A DNA stretch of 64,000 nucleotides from assembly GCA_001534745.1 (NCBI GenBank), contig CP013997.1, positions 4,154,001-4,218,000 of the forward strand, read 5' to 3'. The translations under genes were made by a program, and so were the position numbers. The stretch is from Pseudomonas monteilii (lineage in GTDB: Bacteria; Pseudomonadota; Gammaproteobacteria; Pseudomonadales; Pseudomonadaceae). Positions 29,240-44,974 of the stretch are shown here, piece by piece (positions within the stretch are counted from its first letter, which is position 1; every line of letters starts with the position of its first letter). Under the pieces are notes generated by a model. That model was given only the letters and a program-made list of their open reading frames with translations. It was not told where the DNA came from and searched no databases.

Positions 29240-29950
29240 TCAGAACCGATAGACTTCCAGATCAGTACGGATCGGCGTGGCCATCGGGATCTTCGGCTTC
29301 TGTGCATCCTTGCGCACCTGGGTGGGTGCGGCAGGTTTCTTCGTCGACTCTTCGGCGATCGCGGGCTGATTGGCCAGCGGCTTGACCGCCGTGCTCAACT
29401 GTTCGGCCAGTTTCTGCAACAGCTGCCCCTGCGCCTGCACCTGAGACGCTTCGCTGCCTTCATGGGGCTGCTCAAGGTGGACGATGCGGTTGTCACGCAC
29501 CTTGCCCCGACGATCGAGCAGGCGCCACTGGGCGTCCAGAATCGCGGGCTGATCGACGCCCGAATCGAGTCGGGTGATCGAGAGCAGTACCTGCACGTCC
29601 GGGCTGAACCCGGCGGTGGCCGGCGCCAGCACCACGCGCTGGCTGTCCAGGCGCCAGGCCAGCTGGCGTACCAGCAACTGATCGATGTCCGACGACAGGC
29701 TACCTGCCCAGCGCCCGGCGGTCGCGCCGGTCAGGCTGCCGTCGGCCTGGCGTTGCAGCAGGGTTTCACGTTGCAGGTAGTCAGCGACCGACACGGGGCC
29801 GAGCACGACGGCCAGACCCGCATGCTGTGACGGCTGACCCGGGTTTCCGCTGTCGAGCTGATAGAGAGCCGTGGGCTGGTGGACGCTGCATCCGGCCAGG
29901 CCCAATACGCCAGTCATCAACCACACAAATGGAAGGCGCAGAACGTTCAT
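29240..29950 (-). CDS. PqiC/YmbA-like transport auxiliary lipoprotein
   Basis: A 236-residue outer-membrane lipoprotein: signal peptide with lipobox LAGC and acylated C21, followed by the DUF330/PqiC fold (YQLDSG, VVLGPVSVADYL..R, WA.SL..DI..LL..QLA). PqiC proteins complete MCE-type lipid bridges between inner and outer membrane. No pqiA/pqiB or MCE partner is nearby, so its system is not identified here. The C-terminal 50 residues are a Lys/Pro/Ala-rich tail beyond the usual domain. It lies 174 bp downstream of parC on the same strand. Confidence 0.82.
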   Translation of the reverse strand: MNVLRLPFVWLMTGVLGLAGCSVHQPTALYQLDSGNPGQPSQHAGLAVVLGPVSVADYLQRETLLQRQADGSLTGATAGRWAGSLSSDIDQLLVRQLAWRLDSQRVVLAPATAGFSPDVQVLLSITRLDSGVDQPAILDAQWRLLDRRGKVRDNRIVHLEQPHEGSEASQVQAQGQLLQKLAEQLSTAVKPLANQPAIAEESTKKPAAPTQVRKDAQKPKIPMATPIRTDLEVYRF

Positions 29951-30084
29951 TCATCCCATCCAGGCGGCCGCCATGGTCGGCGGACCGCAGTGATACGTGT
30001 CAAGTTCGGTAGGGGCACACAGCGACGCTGGCGCCAAGAGGCGCCTATCATCCGCGAAATGCCCGGGCAACTCCAGCCTTTCCG

Positions 30085-30112
30085 CCGGGACGCCCCTCGA
30101 ACGAACGTCCCG
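30085..30112 (-). other. Hairpin downstream of parC
   Basis: Inverted repeat CCGGGACG (30085-30092) / CGTCCCGG (30105-30112) with a 12-base loop, 12 bases past the parC stop; no T-run. It may be a 3'-end hairpin or weak terminator between parC and the lipoprotein gene. Confidence 0.4.
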
Positions 30113-30124
30113 GCCGGCCTGGGT

Positions 30125-32899
<2,775 letters not shown>

Positions 32900-32903
<4 letters not shown>

Positions 32904-33891
32904 GGCGCGACGCTCCAGCCGCCCTTGGGCGCGGCAAAGCGCCAGACGATGGGCCGGGTTTCCCCGTCGGCACGCTGGGCATTGTTGTTGTCCAGGCCGA
33001 TCCAGGCCCCCTGGCGGTCGATCACCAGCGCCTCGGCCAGCCCGTAGGGTTCGTCGTAGCGTCGGCCCTCGGCCAGCCCTCCGTCGGCGAACGACCAGCA
33101 GCGCTCCACATCGCCGCTGTCGGGTGCGCGGCGGCAGATCTGGTAGGCATTGCGCTCGAGGGTGAACAGCTTGCCCTCGAACCAGGCCAGGTCGGAGAAA
33201 TCCCGTGGGATGGGACGGGTCCGGCCGGTCTGGGCCGGCGGCGGCGCCTTGCCCGCTTCGCTGAACAGCACGCAGCCTTCCACGCAGGTCCACACCGCCT
33301 GCTGTCGCTGCAAGGCCACCAGTCCACGCCGCTCGCGCTCGGCGGCCAGCCACAGGCGGTCGCCCGCCGGGTTCACTGCCAGCCCCTCGAACAAGGCATT
33401 GAAGTGCAGCAGCATCCCGCTGGCCCGCGCCTGACGTACCATGGCCGGATCGATCCGGAGCCATTCGACGTCACCGCTGGGCGGCACCCGCAGCACGCCG
33501 GCCTGGGCTTCGCTGACCACGTAGGCGGTGCCTTGCTGGTCGCAGCTGATGCCTTCGAAGTCCAGGGCCCCGCCGCGCAGGTAGGCGGCCGCCCAGGTGC
33601 TCGAGCGCATCCCCCAGGGCAAGCCGCTGTCCGGCGCGGGCGGCGCCTGGAACGTCCGGGCCTCGGCCTGCCAAGTGCTCGCCCGTGAGTCGAGCCGGTA
33701 GATCTGGTCGTCGTCACGGTCCGACACGGCCCACAGGTGGCCCTGGCACAGCGCCAGTCCGGACAGGTTGCCGCCGCGCATGCCCTCGACGGGATGTTCG
33801 GCGACGAATTCCAGCTCGGGCCACGACGTCGCGTGCGCGGGCATCACGACCGATGCCAGACACGCCAGGCCCAGGCTCAGGACCGTCCGGA

Positions 33892-33895
<4 letters not shown>
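32900..33895 (-). CDS. Secreted phytase-like/esterase-like beta-propeller protein
   Basis: A 331-residue exported protein with a signal peptide ([20 protein letters not shown], cleavage after AHA) and the 'esterase-like activity of phytase' domain, a predicted beta-propeller with repeated [18 protein letters not shown] strands. The start is GTG 33895, overlapping the parE stop as GTGA, and its own stop overlaps the next start as TTGA. The enzymatic activity has not been established for the family. Its location between parE and parC is conserved context rather than evidence of topoisomerase function. Confidence 0.82.
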
Positions 33896-35796
<1,901 letters not shown>

Positions 35797-35830
35797 GGAT
35801 TCTCGTCGTCAGTCTGGTGAATGCAAAAAA

Positions 35831-36439
35831 TCAGGAACTCGAAACATCGAGCGCCGCGTCGCGCTCCGGCGCGATGCCCGCGAAGGCCAGGACCTGGTCC
35901 AGACGCTGGGCGAAGCCTTGGAAACCGTGGTCGCCGCCGACTTCGATGCGCAGGTCGCAGGCCTGGTAGTAGCGTTGCGCATGGCGGTAGTCGAGGGTTT
36001 CGTCGCCGGTCTGCAGCCAGACCTGGATGCGCTCGCCGGCAGACGGCGCGGGCACTTCCAGGTCGGCCAGGGCCTGCACATGGTCCAGGGTCAGCTCCCA
36101 GGCCTCGTCGGTATAGAGGTTGCGCTGGGTGCCGAGGTAGCCGTCGAACAGCCGATGCGGCGCGACTGCCGGGTTGATCAGCAGGGCCTTGAGGCCATGG
36201 CGCTCGGCCAGATGGGTGGCATAGTAGCCGCCCAGCGAACTGCCCACCAGCAGTGGCTGACCGAGGGCGACGATGGCCGCCTCGAGCTGGGCGACGGCCT
36301 GGCGCGGATGGTGATGCAAGGCCGGAATGCGCAACTGTTCGGCCAGGCCGCGCTGGCGCATCGCCGTTTCGAGCTGGTGCGCCTTGCGCGACAGCGGCGA
36401 GCTGTTGAAACCATGGATGTAGAGGATCGAAGCCGACAT
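35831..36439 (-). CDS. yqiA: YqiA-type alpha/beta-hydrolase esterase
   Basis: A 202-residue cytosolic serine esterase. The nucleophile elbow is GSSLGGYYA, the oxyanion strand LYIHGFNSSP is at the N-terminus, and the terminal GGDHGFQGF carries the catalytic histidine. E. coli YqiA hydrolyses short-chain acyl esters; its natural substrate is not known. ATG 36439 (MSASILYIHGF) is preferred; the in-frame upstream extension is not conserved in character. The cpdA-yqiA-parE order matches enterobacteria. Confidence 0.92.
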   Translation of the reverse strand: MSASILYIHGFNSSPLSRKAHQLETAMRQRGLAEQLRIPALHHHPRQAVAQLEAAIVALGQPLLVGSSLGGYYATHLAERHGLKALLINPAVAPHRLFDGYLGTQRNLYTDEAWELTLDHVQALADLEVPAPSAGERIQVWLQTGDETLDYRHAQRYYQACDLRIEVGGDHGFQGFAQRLDQVLAFAGIAPERDAALDVSSS

Positions 36440-36547
36440 GCTGCTCCTGGGGTCTGCGGCGACAGGCCCATCGAGAGACGGGCGCGGGGACGCGCAGTGT
36501 AGCCTGTTCACCCCAGGTTGGCGTAGCGCGAGGGTGTTACAGCATGC

Positions 36548-37363
36548 TCAATAGCCGGGGCCTTCGAGGTCCAGCGTCACCTGGAAGTCCCGCGCGCGCT
36601 CGACCCCGGTGTCCAACCGACCGTCCGGGTGCAAGTGCAACCAGCGGTAACCGGGGTGCTCCTCGCTCACCACGAAGTCCTCGCTGGCCGGCGCGAACTG
36701 GATGCAGGTGGACGGCGAGGCCAGCAGCCGCAGGCCGTTCACTGTCTGGTCACAGGCTTGATGCACGTGCCCCCAGAGCAGCGCCTTCACCTGGGCCCGT
36801 CCCTGCAGACAGGCGAACAGCGCTTCGGCATTGCGCAGGCCGATGGGGGCCATCCAGGCACAACCGATGTCCACCGGCTGGTGGTGCAGGCAGACCAGGC
36901 AATGCCGCTCTCCTGCACCCTCCAGGGCCTGCTCCAGCACCGCCAGCTGCGTGTCGTCGAGCCAGCCATGGGTCGCGCCCGGTACCGTGGACACCAGGGT
37001 GACGATGCGCCAGCTGCCCACATCCGTCACCGCCTGCAGGCGGTCGCTGCCCTCGGTCACGGCGGCCATGGTCTCGAGGCGATCGTGGTTGCCAGGCAGC
37101 CAGCGCGTCCGGGCCGCCAAGGTGGCGGTGGCGTCCTCGAAGGCCTGGTAGGACGCCACGCTGCCATCCTGGGACAGGTCCCCGGTGCACAGCAGCACGT
37201 CGAGCGCGGGGTGTTCGCGCCGCACCTGCTCGGCCACATGGCGCAGGCTGTCCCGGGTATTGACCCCCAGCAAGGTCTTGTCCGGACTGGCGAACAGGTG
37301 CGGGTCGGTCAGCTGCACCACGCGCACGGGTGCACTGTTTTGCGAAGCATCGGATGGCGACAC
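36548..37363 (-). CDS. cpdA: 3',5'-cyclic-AMP phosphodiesterase
   Basis: CpdA hydrolyses cAMP and so sets CRP/Vfr activity. The 271-residue class III phosphodiesterase has the metallophosphoesterase motifs LTDPHL, CTGDLSQDG, WLPGNHD, CLHHQPV and WGHVHQ, which supply the di-metal ligands. The start is GTG 37363, with GAGGAG 8 bases upstream. It is followed 108 bases later by yqiA. Confidence 0.95.
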   Translation of the reverse strand: MSPSDASQNSAPVRVVQLTDPHLFASPDKTLLGVNTRDSLRHVAEQVRREHPALDVLLCTGDLSQDGSVASYQAFEDATATLAARTRWLPGNHDRLETMAAVTEGSDRLQAVTDVGSWRIVTLVSTVPGATHGWLDDTQLAVLEQALEGAGERHCLVCLHHQPVDIGCAWMAPIGLRNAEALFACLQGRAQVKALLWGHVHQACDQTVNGLRLLASPSTCIQFAPASEDFVVSEEHPGYRWLHLHPDGRLDTGVERARDFQVTLDLEGPGY

Positions 37364-37435
37364 GGAACCGTCTCCTCACGGCGGGCAGCGAACGAATGAT
37401 GACAGGTGGCGGGCGCAGGATGCGGCCGGGCAGGC

Positions 37436-37882
37436 TCAGCGCACCGCTTCGAGCTCGTGGCCGCAGGCCAGGCAGTGGCTCAGCCATTCACCCAGGAACA
37501 GGTTGAGCTGGGCCTTTTCATCGGGCTGATGCATGGCATCGTTGGGGTAAGGGTAGATGCTGCGCAGGCGTCGTGCATGCTCGGCGCTGATGACTTCGGC
37601 CATCTGCGCGTCGTGGTAGACCTGCACCTCGAGCTGCGGCACCGGCAGCCAGGGCAGGCTGTGCTCCTGGCGCACCCGCAGCGTGGTGGTGTAGGGGCAG
37701 GCGAGCACCACGTCGAGCACCAGCACGCCGAGCATCTGGTCGCCCTGGGTCATGCCGATGCGCCGCGAGCCCATGCCCTCGCGCATGGTCGGCAGCAGTT
37801 GCATCAGCCGCGCGTAGTTGGCCTCGCACGCCGCCTGCAGGCCGACCAGATCGACGCGGTAGCGTTCGCGCAGCGGGCTCAC
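37436..37882 (-). CDS. DUF1249 (YqiB) family protein
   Basis: A 148-residue cytosolic protein of the DUF1249 family, conserved between nudF and cpdA in gammaproteobacteria (E. coli YqiB). Recognisable family segments are YRVDLVGLQAACEANYARL and RSIYPYPNDAMHQPDEK; the C-terminus holds a Cys-x-x-x-Cys-like WLSHCLACGHELE. The function is unknown. GTG 37882 overlaps the nudF stop as GTGA; GTG 37888 is also possible. Confidence 0.88.
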   Translation of the reverse strand: MSPLRERYRVDLVGLQAACEANYARLMQLLPTMREGMGSRRIGMTQGDQMLGVLVLDVVLACPYTTTLRVRQEHSLPWLPVPQLEVQVYHDAQMAEVISAEHARRLRSIYPYPNDAMHQPDEKAQLNLFLGEWLSHCLACGHELEAVR

Positions 37883-38496
37883 GACCACATGCCCCTGACT
37901 TCGTCACGGTTGAGCGCCAGCCATTGGATCGCGATGATGCTGGCGGCGTTGCCAATGCGCCCGTCACGCACGGCCTGCAGGGCGTCCTCGAACGACCAGA
38001 CCTTGACACGGATGTCCTCGCCCTCTGTTTCCAGCCCATGCAGGCCGCCGGCGCCTTCGCTGTGGCAGCGCCCCAGGAACAGGTGCACGAACTCGTCGCT
38101 ACCGCCCGGAGACGGGAAATAGCGCGTCATCGGCCACAGCGCGGAGAACGTCAGGCCGGCTTCTTCCTCGGCTTCCCGATGGGCAACCTCCTCGGGTTGC
38201 TCGTCCTTGTCGATCAGGCCGGCCACCAGCTCGATCAGCCAGGGGTTCTGCGCCTTGTCCAGGGCGCCGACGCGGAACTGCTCGATCAGCACCACTTCGT
38301 CGCGCTGAGGATCGTAAGGCAGCACGCACACGGCGTCATGGCGCACGAACAGCTCGCGGCTGATTTCGCGACCCAGGCCGCCGGCGAACAGCTCGTGGCG
38401 CAGGTGCACCTTGTCCAGCCGATAGAAGCCCTTGTAGCACGTGTCCCGCTTGACGATCTCGACCGCCCGGGGCACCGAATTCAACGATTCTGACAT
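37879..38496 (-). CDS. nudF: ADP-ribose pyrophosphatase
   Basis: NudF splits ADP-ribose into AMP and ribose-5-phosphate, limiting non-enzymatic ADP-ribosylation. The 205-residue protein has a complete Nudix box spanning GLIDKDEQPEE and VAHREAEEEAGL (matching GX5EX7REUXEEXGU) and the family N-terminal dimer domain. ATG 38496 (MSESLNSVPRAVEIV). It heads the nudF-DUF1249-cpdA-yqiA-parE series. The 184 bp upstream (38497-38680) contain no gene I can support. Confidence 0.95.
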   Translation of the reverse strand: MSESLNSVPRAVEIVKRDTCYKGFYRLDKVHLRHELFAGGLGREISRELFVRHDAVCVLPYDPQRDEVVLIEQFRVGALDKAQNPWLIELVAGLIDKDEQPEEVAHREAEEEAGLTFSALWPMTRYFPSPGGSDEFVHLFLGRCHSEGAGGLHGLETEGEDIRVKVWSFEDALQAVRDGRIGNAASIIAIQWLALNRDEVRGMWS

Positions 38497-38680
38497 GTAT
38501 GACCTCGTTTACCTCAGTTACTGCATCGCGCCATCCTACTCTGCGCCTCGACGGGTTTCACCCCCTTCCGCCAATCGCGCCGGCGCACGACAGCCCGCTG
38601 CCGCTCTGTTAGCTTAGTGCCGAACCGAAGGCCGTGCAGACGGTCGAAGGCCGATCTACCTTTGTCTTGCAAGGATCAAC

Positions 38681-39427
38681 ATGACGCTGGTCAAACTGAC
38701 TTCCGTAGCCGTGCTGGCCCTGGCGCTGGGCGCTTGCCAGAGCCTGTTCGAGCCCAACTACCGGGCACCGCTGGAGACCAAGCGCGAGGCGTGGGAGCAC
38801 GTCAAGCCGGGGTGCAACGAGCGTGACTGCCCGCTGGTGAACATCGACGTGGTGCATTTCCCGACACTGCCCAAGCTCGATGCCATCGTCGAGCGTCGCC
38901 TGCTGCAACTGACCGAAGACAACCAGAACGGCACCGCGCCGACCTCCCTCAAGGCCTACGAGGCGGCCTACCTGGCCAGCGCCGAGAAGCGCAACAGCAG
39001 CTACCTGCAGGCCAAGGTACGCGAGCAGCATGACGGGCTGGTGATCATCGAGCTGTCCAGCTACCTGGACAGCGGCGGCGCCCACGGCATGCCGGGGCGT
39101 GGGTTCATCAACTACTCGCGCAAGCTGGACAAGGTCCTGACCCTGCAGGACATGCTGGTACCGGGCCAGGAAGCGACCTTCTGGAAGACCGCCGAGGAAT
39201 CCCACCGCGCCTGGCTGATCAGCACCGGCATGGACAAGGACCCCGAGTTCGTCAAGACCTGGCCCTTCCGCCAGACCCCGCACATCGCCCTGACCTACGG
39301 CGCGGTGATCCTCAAGTACGAAGTCTATGCCATCGCGCCCTACGCCATGGGCCACATCGAACTGAAACTGCCCTACCCGCGCCTGAACGGCGTGCTCAAG
39401 CCGGAGCTGTTCCCCGGCCGCGGCTAA
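38681..39427 (+). CDS. RsiV/DUF3298-type lipoprotein
   Basis: A 248-residue lipoprotein: short signal peptide with lipobox LGAC and acylated C19, then a periplasmic DUF4163/DUF3298-like domain (YLDSGGAHGMPGRGFINYSRKLDKVLTL spans its core, with HGM and the D-x-L-T-L motif). The same fold occurs in the anti-sigma factor RsiV, but there is no anti-sigma helix or membrane helix here, so an enzyme-binding or envelope role is more likely. AAGGA precedes ATG 38681. Its last 32 bases overlap the convergent cytX gene. Confidence 0.82.
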   Translation: MTLVKLTSVAVLALALGACQSLFEPNYRAPLETKREAWEHVKPGCNERDCPLVNIDVVHFPTLPKLDAIVERRLLQLTEDNQNGTAPTSLKAYEAAYLASAEKRNSSYLQAKVREQHDGLVIIELSSYLDSGGAHGMPGRGFINYSRKLDKVLTLQDMLVPGQEATFWKTAEESHRAWLISTGMDKDPEFVKTWPFRQTPHIALTYGAVILKYEVYAIAPYAMGHIELKLPYPRLNGVLKPELFPGRG

Positions 39428-40679
39428 GACTCGCCAGCCCATGCAGCGCCCCTGCCACCAGCACGGCTGGCAGGGTGGCGCCCACGTCCGGCGCCAGCTG
39501 GGCAAGCAGGTGATAGACCACCACGCCCACCCCCCAGGCCACCAGCGCCTGACCGTGCAGCGCACCGACCGCTGCCGGCAGCCGCCTGCGCCGCACCAGG
39601 AAGTGATCGGTCAGCACCACGCCGAACAACGGTGCGAAGACCGAGCCGATCAACAACAGGAAGTGCTCGTACTGCGCCAAGGGCGCCAGGCAGGCGATCA
39701 GGGTGCACAGTGCACCGATGGCCAGCGCCAGGTGCTCGACCTTCAAGCCCAGCAGCAGGCCGCTGGATACTGCCGCCGAATGGATGTCGGCAAAGGCGTT
39801 TTCCGACTCGTCGAGCAGGATCAGCAGCAGCGGGATGCCCAGACCGGCACCGGCCAGCGCCAGCAGCAGCGCATTGGCCTCGCCCGAGGTGGCGAATGCC
39901 AAGGTGTACGCCACGCCCAGGCTCATCAGCCAGCCATTGCCGAGCAGGTAGCCCAGCGCCGTCCCGGCGAAGACCCGGCCGGCCCGCTGGCCGAAGCGTG
40001 AGTAGTCGGCGATCAGCGGCAACCAGGACAGTGGCATGGCGATGGCGATGTCGATGCCCACGGCCAGGGGCATCGAGCCATCGCCGGCGCGTGCCCAGAT
40101 CGCGGCCAGGTCGGCGCGGGCGAACAGGTTCCAGGTCAGCCACAGACAGGCGCCCAGCAGCAGCCAGATGCCCCAGGTGCGCAGGATCTTGCGCACGAAG
40201 GCCAGCGGGCCGCAGACGGCCAGCAGCGTGGCCAGCGCGCCGAAGCACACCGTCCAGAGCACGGGGCTGCTCCAGAGGCTGGCCTCGCCAAAGGCGCGCG
40301 TGCCCAGCAGGCTTGCCGCATCGCGCATGACGATGAGTTCGAACGCGCCCCAGCCGATGAGCTGCAACAGGTTCAACAGCGCGGGCAGCCTGACGCCCTG
40401 GCGGCCCAGGCTCAGGCGCAGCGAGGCCATCGCCGACAGGCCGGTGTCGGTACCGACCACACCCGCGGCGGCCAGCAACAGCACACCGATGGCCGTGCCG
40501 ACAACGATGGCCAGCAAGGCGCCGGCCAAGCCCAGGCCCGGCGCCAGCAGCGCGCCGGCCTGCAACACCATCAGGCCGGTGCCGAGGGAAAACCACAGGG
40601 CGAACAGGTCGCGGGCACCGAAGGGACGGCGGTCCGACGGAACGGGATGATCAGGGGAAAACGGGCTGGGCGTGGTCAC
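39396..40679 (-). CDS. cytX: Hydroxymethylpyrimidine (HMP) permease
   Basis: An NCS1-family transporter of 427 residues with about 12 membrane helices. Its position right after thiC under the TPP riboswitch identifies it as the CytX-type HMP importer for thiamine salvage. DLFALWFSLGTGLMVLQAG and PLIADYSRFGQRAGRVF are the family's substrate-cavity and loop motifs. The start is GTG 40679. The 101-bp thiC-cytX gap contains a strong hairpin but thiC and cytX are likely one unit. Confidence 0.9.
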   Translation of the reverse strand: MTTPSPFSPDHPVPSDRRPFGARDLFALWFSLGTGLMVLQAGALLAPGLGLAGALLAIVVGTAIGVLLLAAAGVVGTDTGLSAMASLRLSLGRQGVRLPALLNLLQLIGWGAFELIVMRDAASLLGTRAFGEASLWSSPVLWTVCFGALATLLAVCGPLAFVRKILRTWGIWLLLGACLWLTWNLFARADLAAIWARAGDGSMPLAVGIDIAIAMPLSWLPLIADYSRFGQRAGRVFAGTALGYLLGNGWLMSLGVAYTLAFATSGEANALLLALAGAGLGIPLLLILLDESENAFADIHSAAVSSGLLLGLKVEHLALAIGALCTLIACLAPLAQYEHFLLLIGSVFAPLFGVVLTDHFLVRRRRLPAAVGALHGQALVAWGVGVVVYHLLAQLAPDVGATLPAVLVAGALHGLASLSRGRGTAPA

Positions 40680-40704
40680 GGTGCAGGCTCGCTTGGAGAG
40701 ATGA

Positions 40705-40726
40705 GCGGGGCCCTTCGAGGCCCCGC
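40705..40726 (-). other. Strong hairpin in the thiC-cytX gap
   Basis: Perfect 8-bp stem GCGGGGCC/GGCCCCGC (40705-40712 with 40719-40726) with a 6-base loop and no T-run. It may lower or set cytX expression relative to thiC. Confidence 0.5.
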
Positions 40727-40780
40727 GATAAAGGGTGACGCGCCCGCTCCATAAAGCGCGACGGGCGCGGGCGACGGCGA

Positions 40781-42927
<2,147 letters not shown>

Positions 42928-43005
42928 ACACGCGCAGTCTAGACTGCACAGGCCGACAACGCCAGGCGCATGCCGTGGGGAATGATCGGCGGCGCGCATG
43001 GTCGA

Positions 43006-43034
43006 TTGTTGCCGGGTGCGCGCCCCACTACACT
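43006..43034 (+). promoter_or_regulatory. Sigma-70 promoter of tolC
   Basis: TTGTTG (43006-43011), 17 bases, TACACT (43029-43034). Predicted transcription starts near 43041, 50 bases before the tolC ATG, which rules out the longer in-frame start at 42998. Confidence 0.6.
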
Positions 43035-43090
43035 GGCGCTCACGCCCGGATCGCCCACCCCAGAAACCGTCACCGTTCAAGGACTGCCCT

Positions 43091-44527
43091 ATGCTGCGCA
43101 AACTTTCACTGGCCATTGCCGTGTCCTGTGCATCCCCTGCAATGGCCTGGGCAGCACCGGCGTCCATGACGGTGAAGACCGACCTGGTCAGCGTGTACCA
43201 GGAGGCCGTGCTCAACAACGCCGACCTGGCCGCTGCCCGGGCCGACTATGGCGCGCGGCGCGAGGTGGTGCCCCAGGCCCGTGCCGGACTGCTGCCGAAC
43301 CTGTCCGGTGGCGCCGAGGTGCTGAACACCCGGACCAAGGTGGACCAGCCGGCCTACATCGCCAACCGCAGCGGCAACACCTGGAGCGCGACCCTCTCGC
43401 AGCCGATCTTCCGCGCCGACCGCTGGTTCCAGCTGCAGGCCGCCGAAGCGGTCAACGAGCAGGCGGCGCTGGAGCTGTCGGCCACCGAACAGAACCTGAT
43501 CCTGCAAACCGCCGAGCGCTACTTCGCGGTGCTGCGTGCCCAGGACAACCTGGCCTCGACCAAGGCCGAGGAAGCGGCCTTCAAGCGCCAGCTGGACCAG
43601 TCCAACGGCCGCTTCGACGTGGGCCTGACGGACAAGACCGACGTGCTGCAGGCCCAGGCCAGCTACGACACGGCGCGCGCCAACCGGATCCTGGCCGAGC
43701 GCCAGGTGCAGGACGCCTTCCAGGCCCTGGTGACCCTGACCAACCGGGACTACCTGGCGTTGCAGGGGGTGGTGCACAGCCTGCCGGTGAGCGTGCCGAC
43801 CCCCAACGATGCGCAGGCCTGGGTCGACACCGCCGCCCGCCAGAACCTGACCCTGCTGGCCACCAACCACGCCGTGGACGCCGCCGAAGAGACCGTGCGC
43901 CAGCGCAAGGCCGGGCATGCCCCGACCGTGGACGCCGTGGCGCGCTACCAGAAGGGCGACAACGACAACCTGGGCTTCAGCAACCCCTCGCCCCTGCCTG
44001 GCGTGACCTACGGCGGTGATGTGGAACAGACCAGCATCGGGCTGCAAGTGAACATCCCGATCTACAGCGGCGGCCTGACCAGCTCCCAGGTGCGCGAGGC
44101 CTACCAGCGCCTGGTACAGGCCGAGCAGCAGCGCGAAGGCCAGCGCCGCCAGGTGGTGGAGAACACCCGTAACCTGCACCGGGCGGTCAACACCGACGTC
44201 GAACAGGTCAAGGCCCGCAAGCAGTCGATCATCTCCAACCAGAGCGCCGTGGAAGCGACCGAAATCGGCTATCAGGTCGGCACCCGCAACATCGTCGACG
44301 TGCTCGACGCCCAGCGCCAGCTCTACGCCTCGGTACGCGACTACAACAACAGCCGCTACGACTACATCCTCGACAACCTGCGCCTGAAGCAGGCGGCGGG
44401 CACCTTGAGCCCACGGGACCTGCAAGAGCTGAGCGGATTCCTCAAGCCCGACTACAACCCCGACCGCGACTTCCTGCCTCCGGACCTGGCCGCTGCGGCG
44501 GCCGAGAACTTCAAGCGCAAGCCGTGA
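43091..44527 (+). CDS. tolC: TolC family outer membrane efflux channel
   Basis: A 478-residue outer-membrane channel for type I secretion and tripartite efflux. A signal peptide (MLRKLSLAIAVSCASPAMA) is followed by two structurally repeated OEP domains: the ALELSATEQNLILQTAERYFAVLRAQDNL helix-hairpin repeat in each half, and GLQVNIPIYSGGLTSSQVREA marking the second. TolC-type adjacency to thiC is conserved in P. putida. No adaptor or pump gene lies next to it, so it probably serves several transporters. Confidence 0.95.
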   Translation: MLRKLSLAIAVSCASPAMAWAAPASMTVKTDLVSVYQEAVLNNADLAAARADYGARREVVPQARAGLLPNLSGGAEVLNTRTKVDQPAYIANRSGNTWSATLSQPIFRADRWFQLQAAEAVNEQAALELSATEQNLILQTAERYFAVLRAQDNLASTKAEEAAFKRQLDQSNGRFDVGLTDKTDVLQAQASYDTARANRILAERQVQDAFQALVTLTNRDYLALQGVVHSLPVSVPTPNDAQAWVDTAARQNLTLLATNHAVDAAEETVRQRKAGHAPTVDAVARYQKGDNDNLGFSNPSPLPGVTYGGDVEQTSIGLQVNIPIYSGGLTSSQVREAYQRLVQAEQQREGQRRQVVENTRNLHRAVNTDVEQVKARKQSIISNQSAVEATEIGYQVGTRNIVDVLDAQRQLYASVRDYNNSRYDYILDNLRLKQAAGTLSPRDLQELSGFLKPDYNPDRDFLPPDLAAAAAENFKRKP

Positions 44528-44705
44528 GGGGTTGCGACAGCGTTCGCGCGGGCGGGGCGTGGGGTTTTGTCGAGGTCTGAGGCTTGCCCCAGGGCGGGTA
44601 CGCCAGCGTTCCGCCAAGAGGCGTATGGCGTGGGGGCGGAATGTCGTGGTTTCCTGTGCAGGCGCCTGCTTTCTACTCAATTTACCTACTGCATTGGCTG
44701 ATTTT

Positions 44706-44847
44706 GTGGGCCTTTCAGGCCCAATCGCGGCACAGGGGCCGCTCCTACACCCGTAGCCCCACCGCCAGCGTTGCAGGTCATCGCGGTTCCTGTGGCGGCC
44801 CCTGCCGGGGCGCCGGACCGGCCGCGATTGGGCCCGCAGAGCCCACC
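44706..44847. repeat. REP doublet (GGGCCC/GGGGCCGC class)
   Basis: Two REP palindromes in opposite orientation flank a spacer that begins CACCCGTAGCCCCACCGC and contains GTTGCAG. The arrangement equals part of the 18188/28100 repeats. A partial second-class REP (ACTGGCTTGCCAGCGATG) lies at about 44922-44939. The 447-bp tolC-lysE interval otherwise shows no gene. Confidence 0.82.
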
Positions 44848-44974
44848 TTTCACTCGACAAAACCACAGCCCCTAAGAAGCTGCGACAACCTGCTCCCTCA
44901 CGGGGTGCCTATAGGTGGAAACTGGCTTGCCAGCGATGCAGGCGCCTAGGTCACCCACCCCACCGCTACCCACC

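Noticed and set aside
28383-29385. Series of 80-140-codon plus-strand open frames in the 166-bp repeat array
   Set aside because: They recur every 166 bp in shifting frames and translate REP palindromes (GAGLPAIAVVD-like strings). Such strings are frequent false proteins in Pseudomonas annotations.
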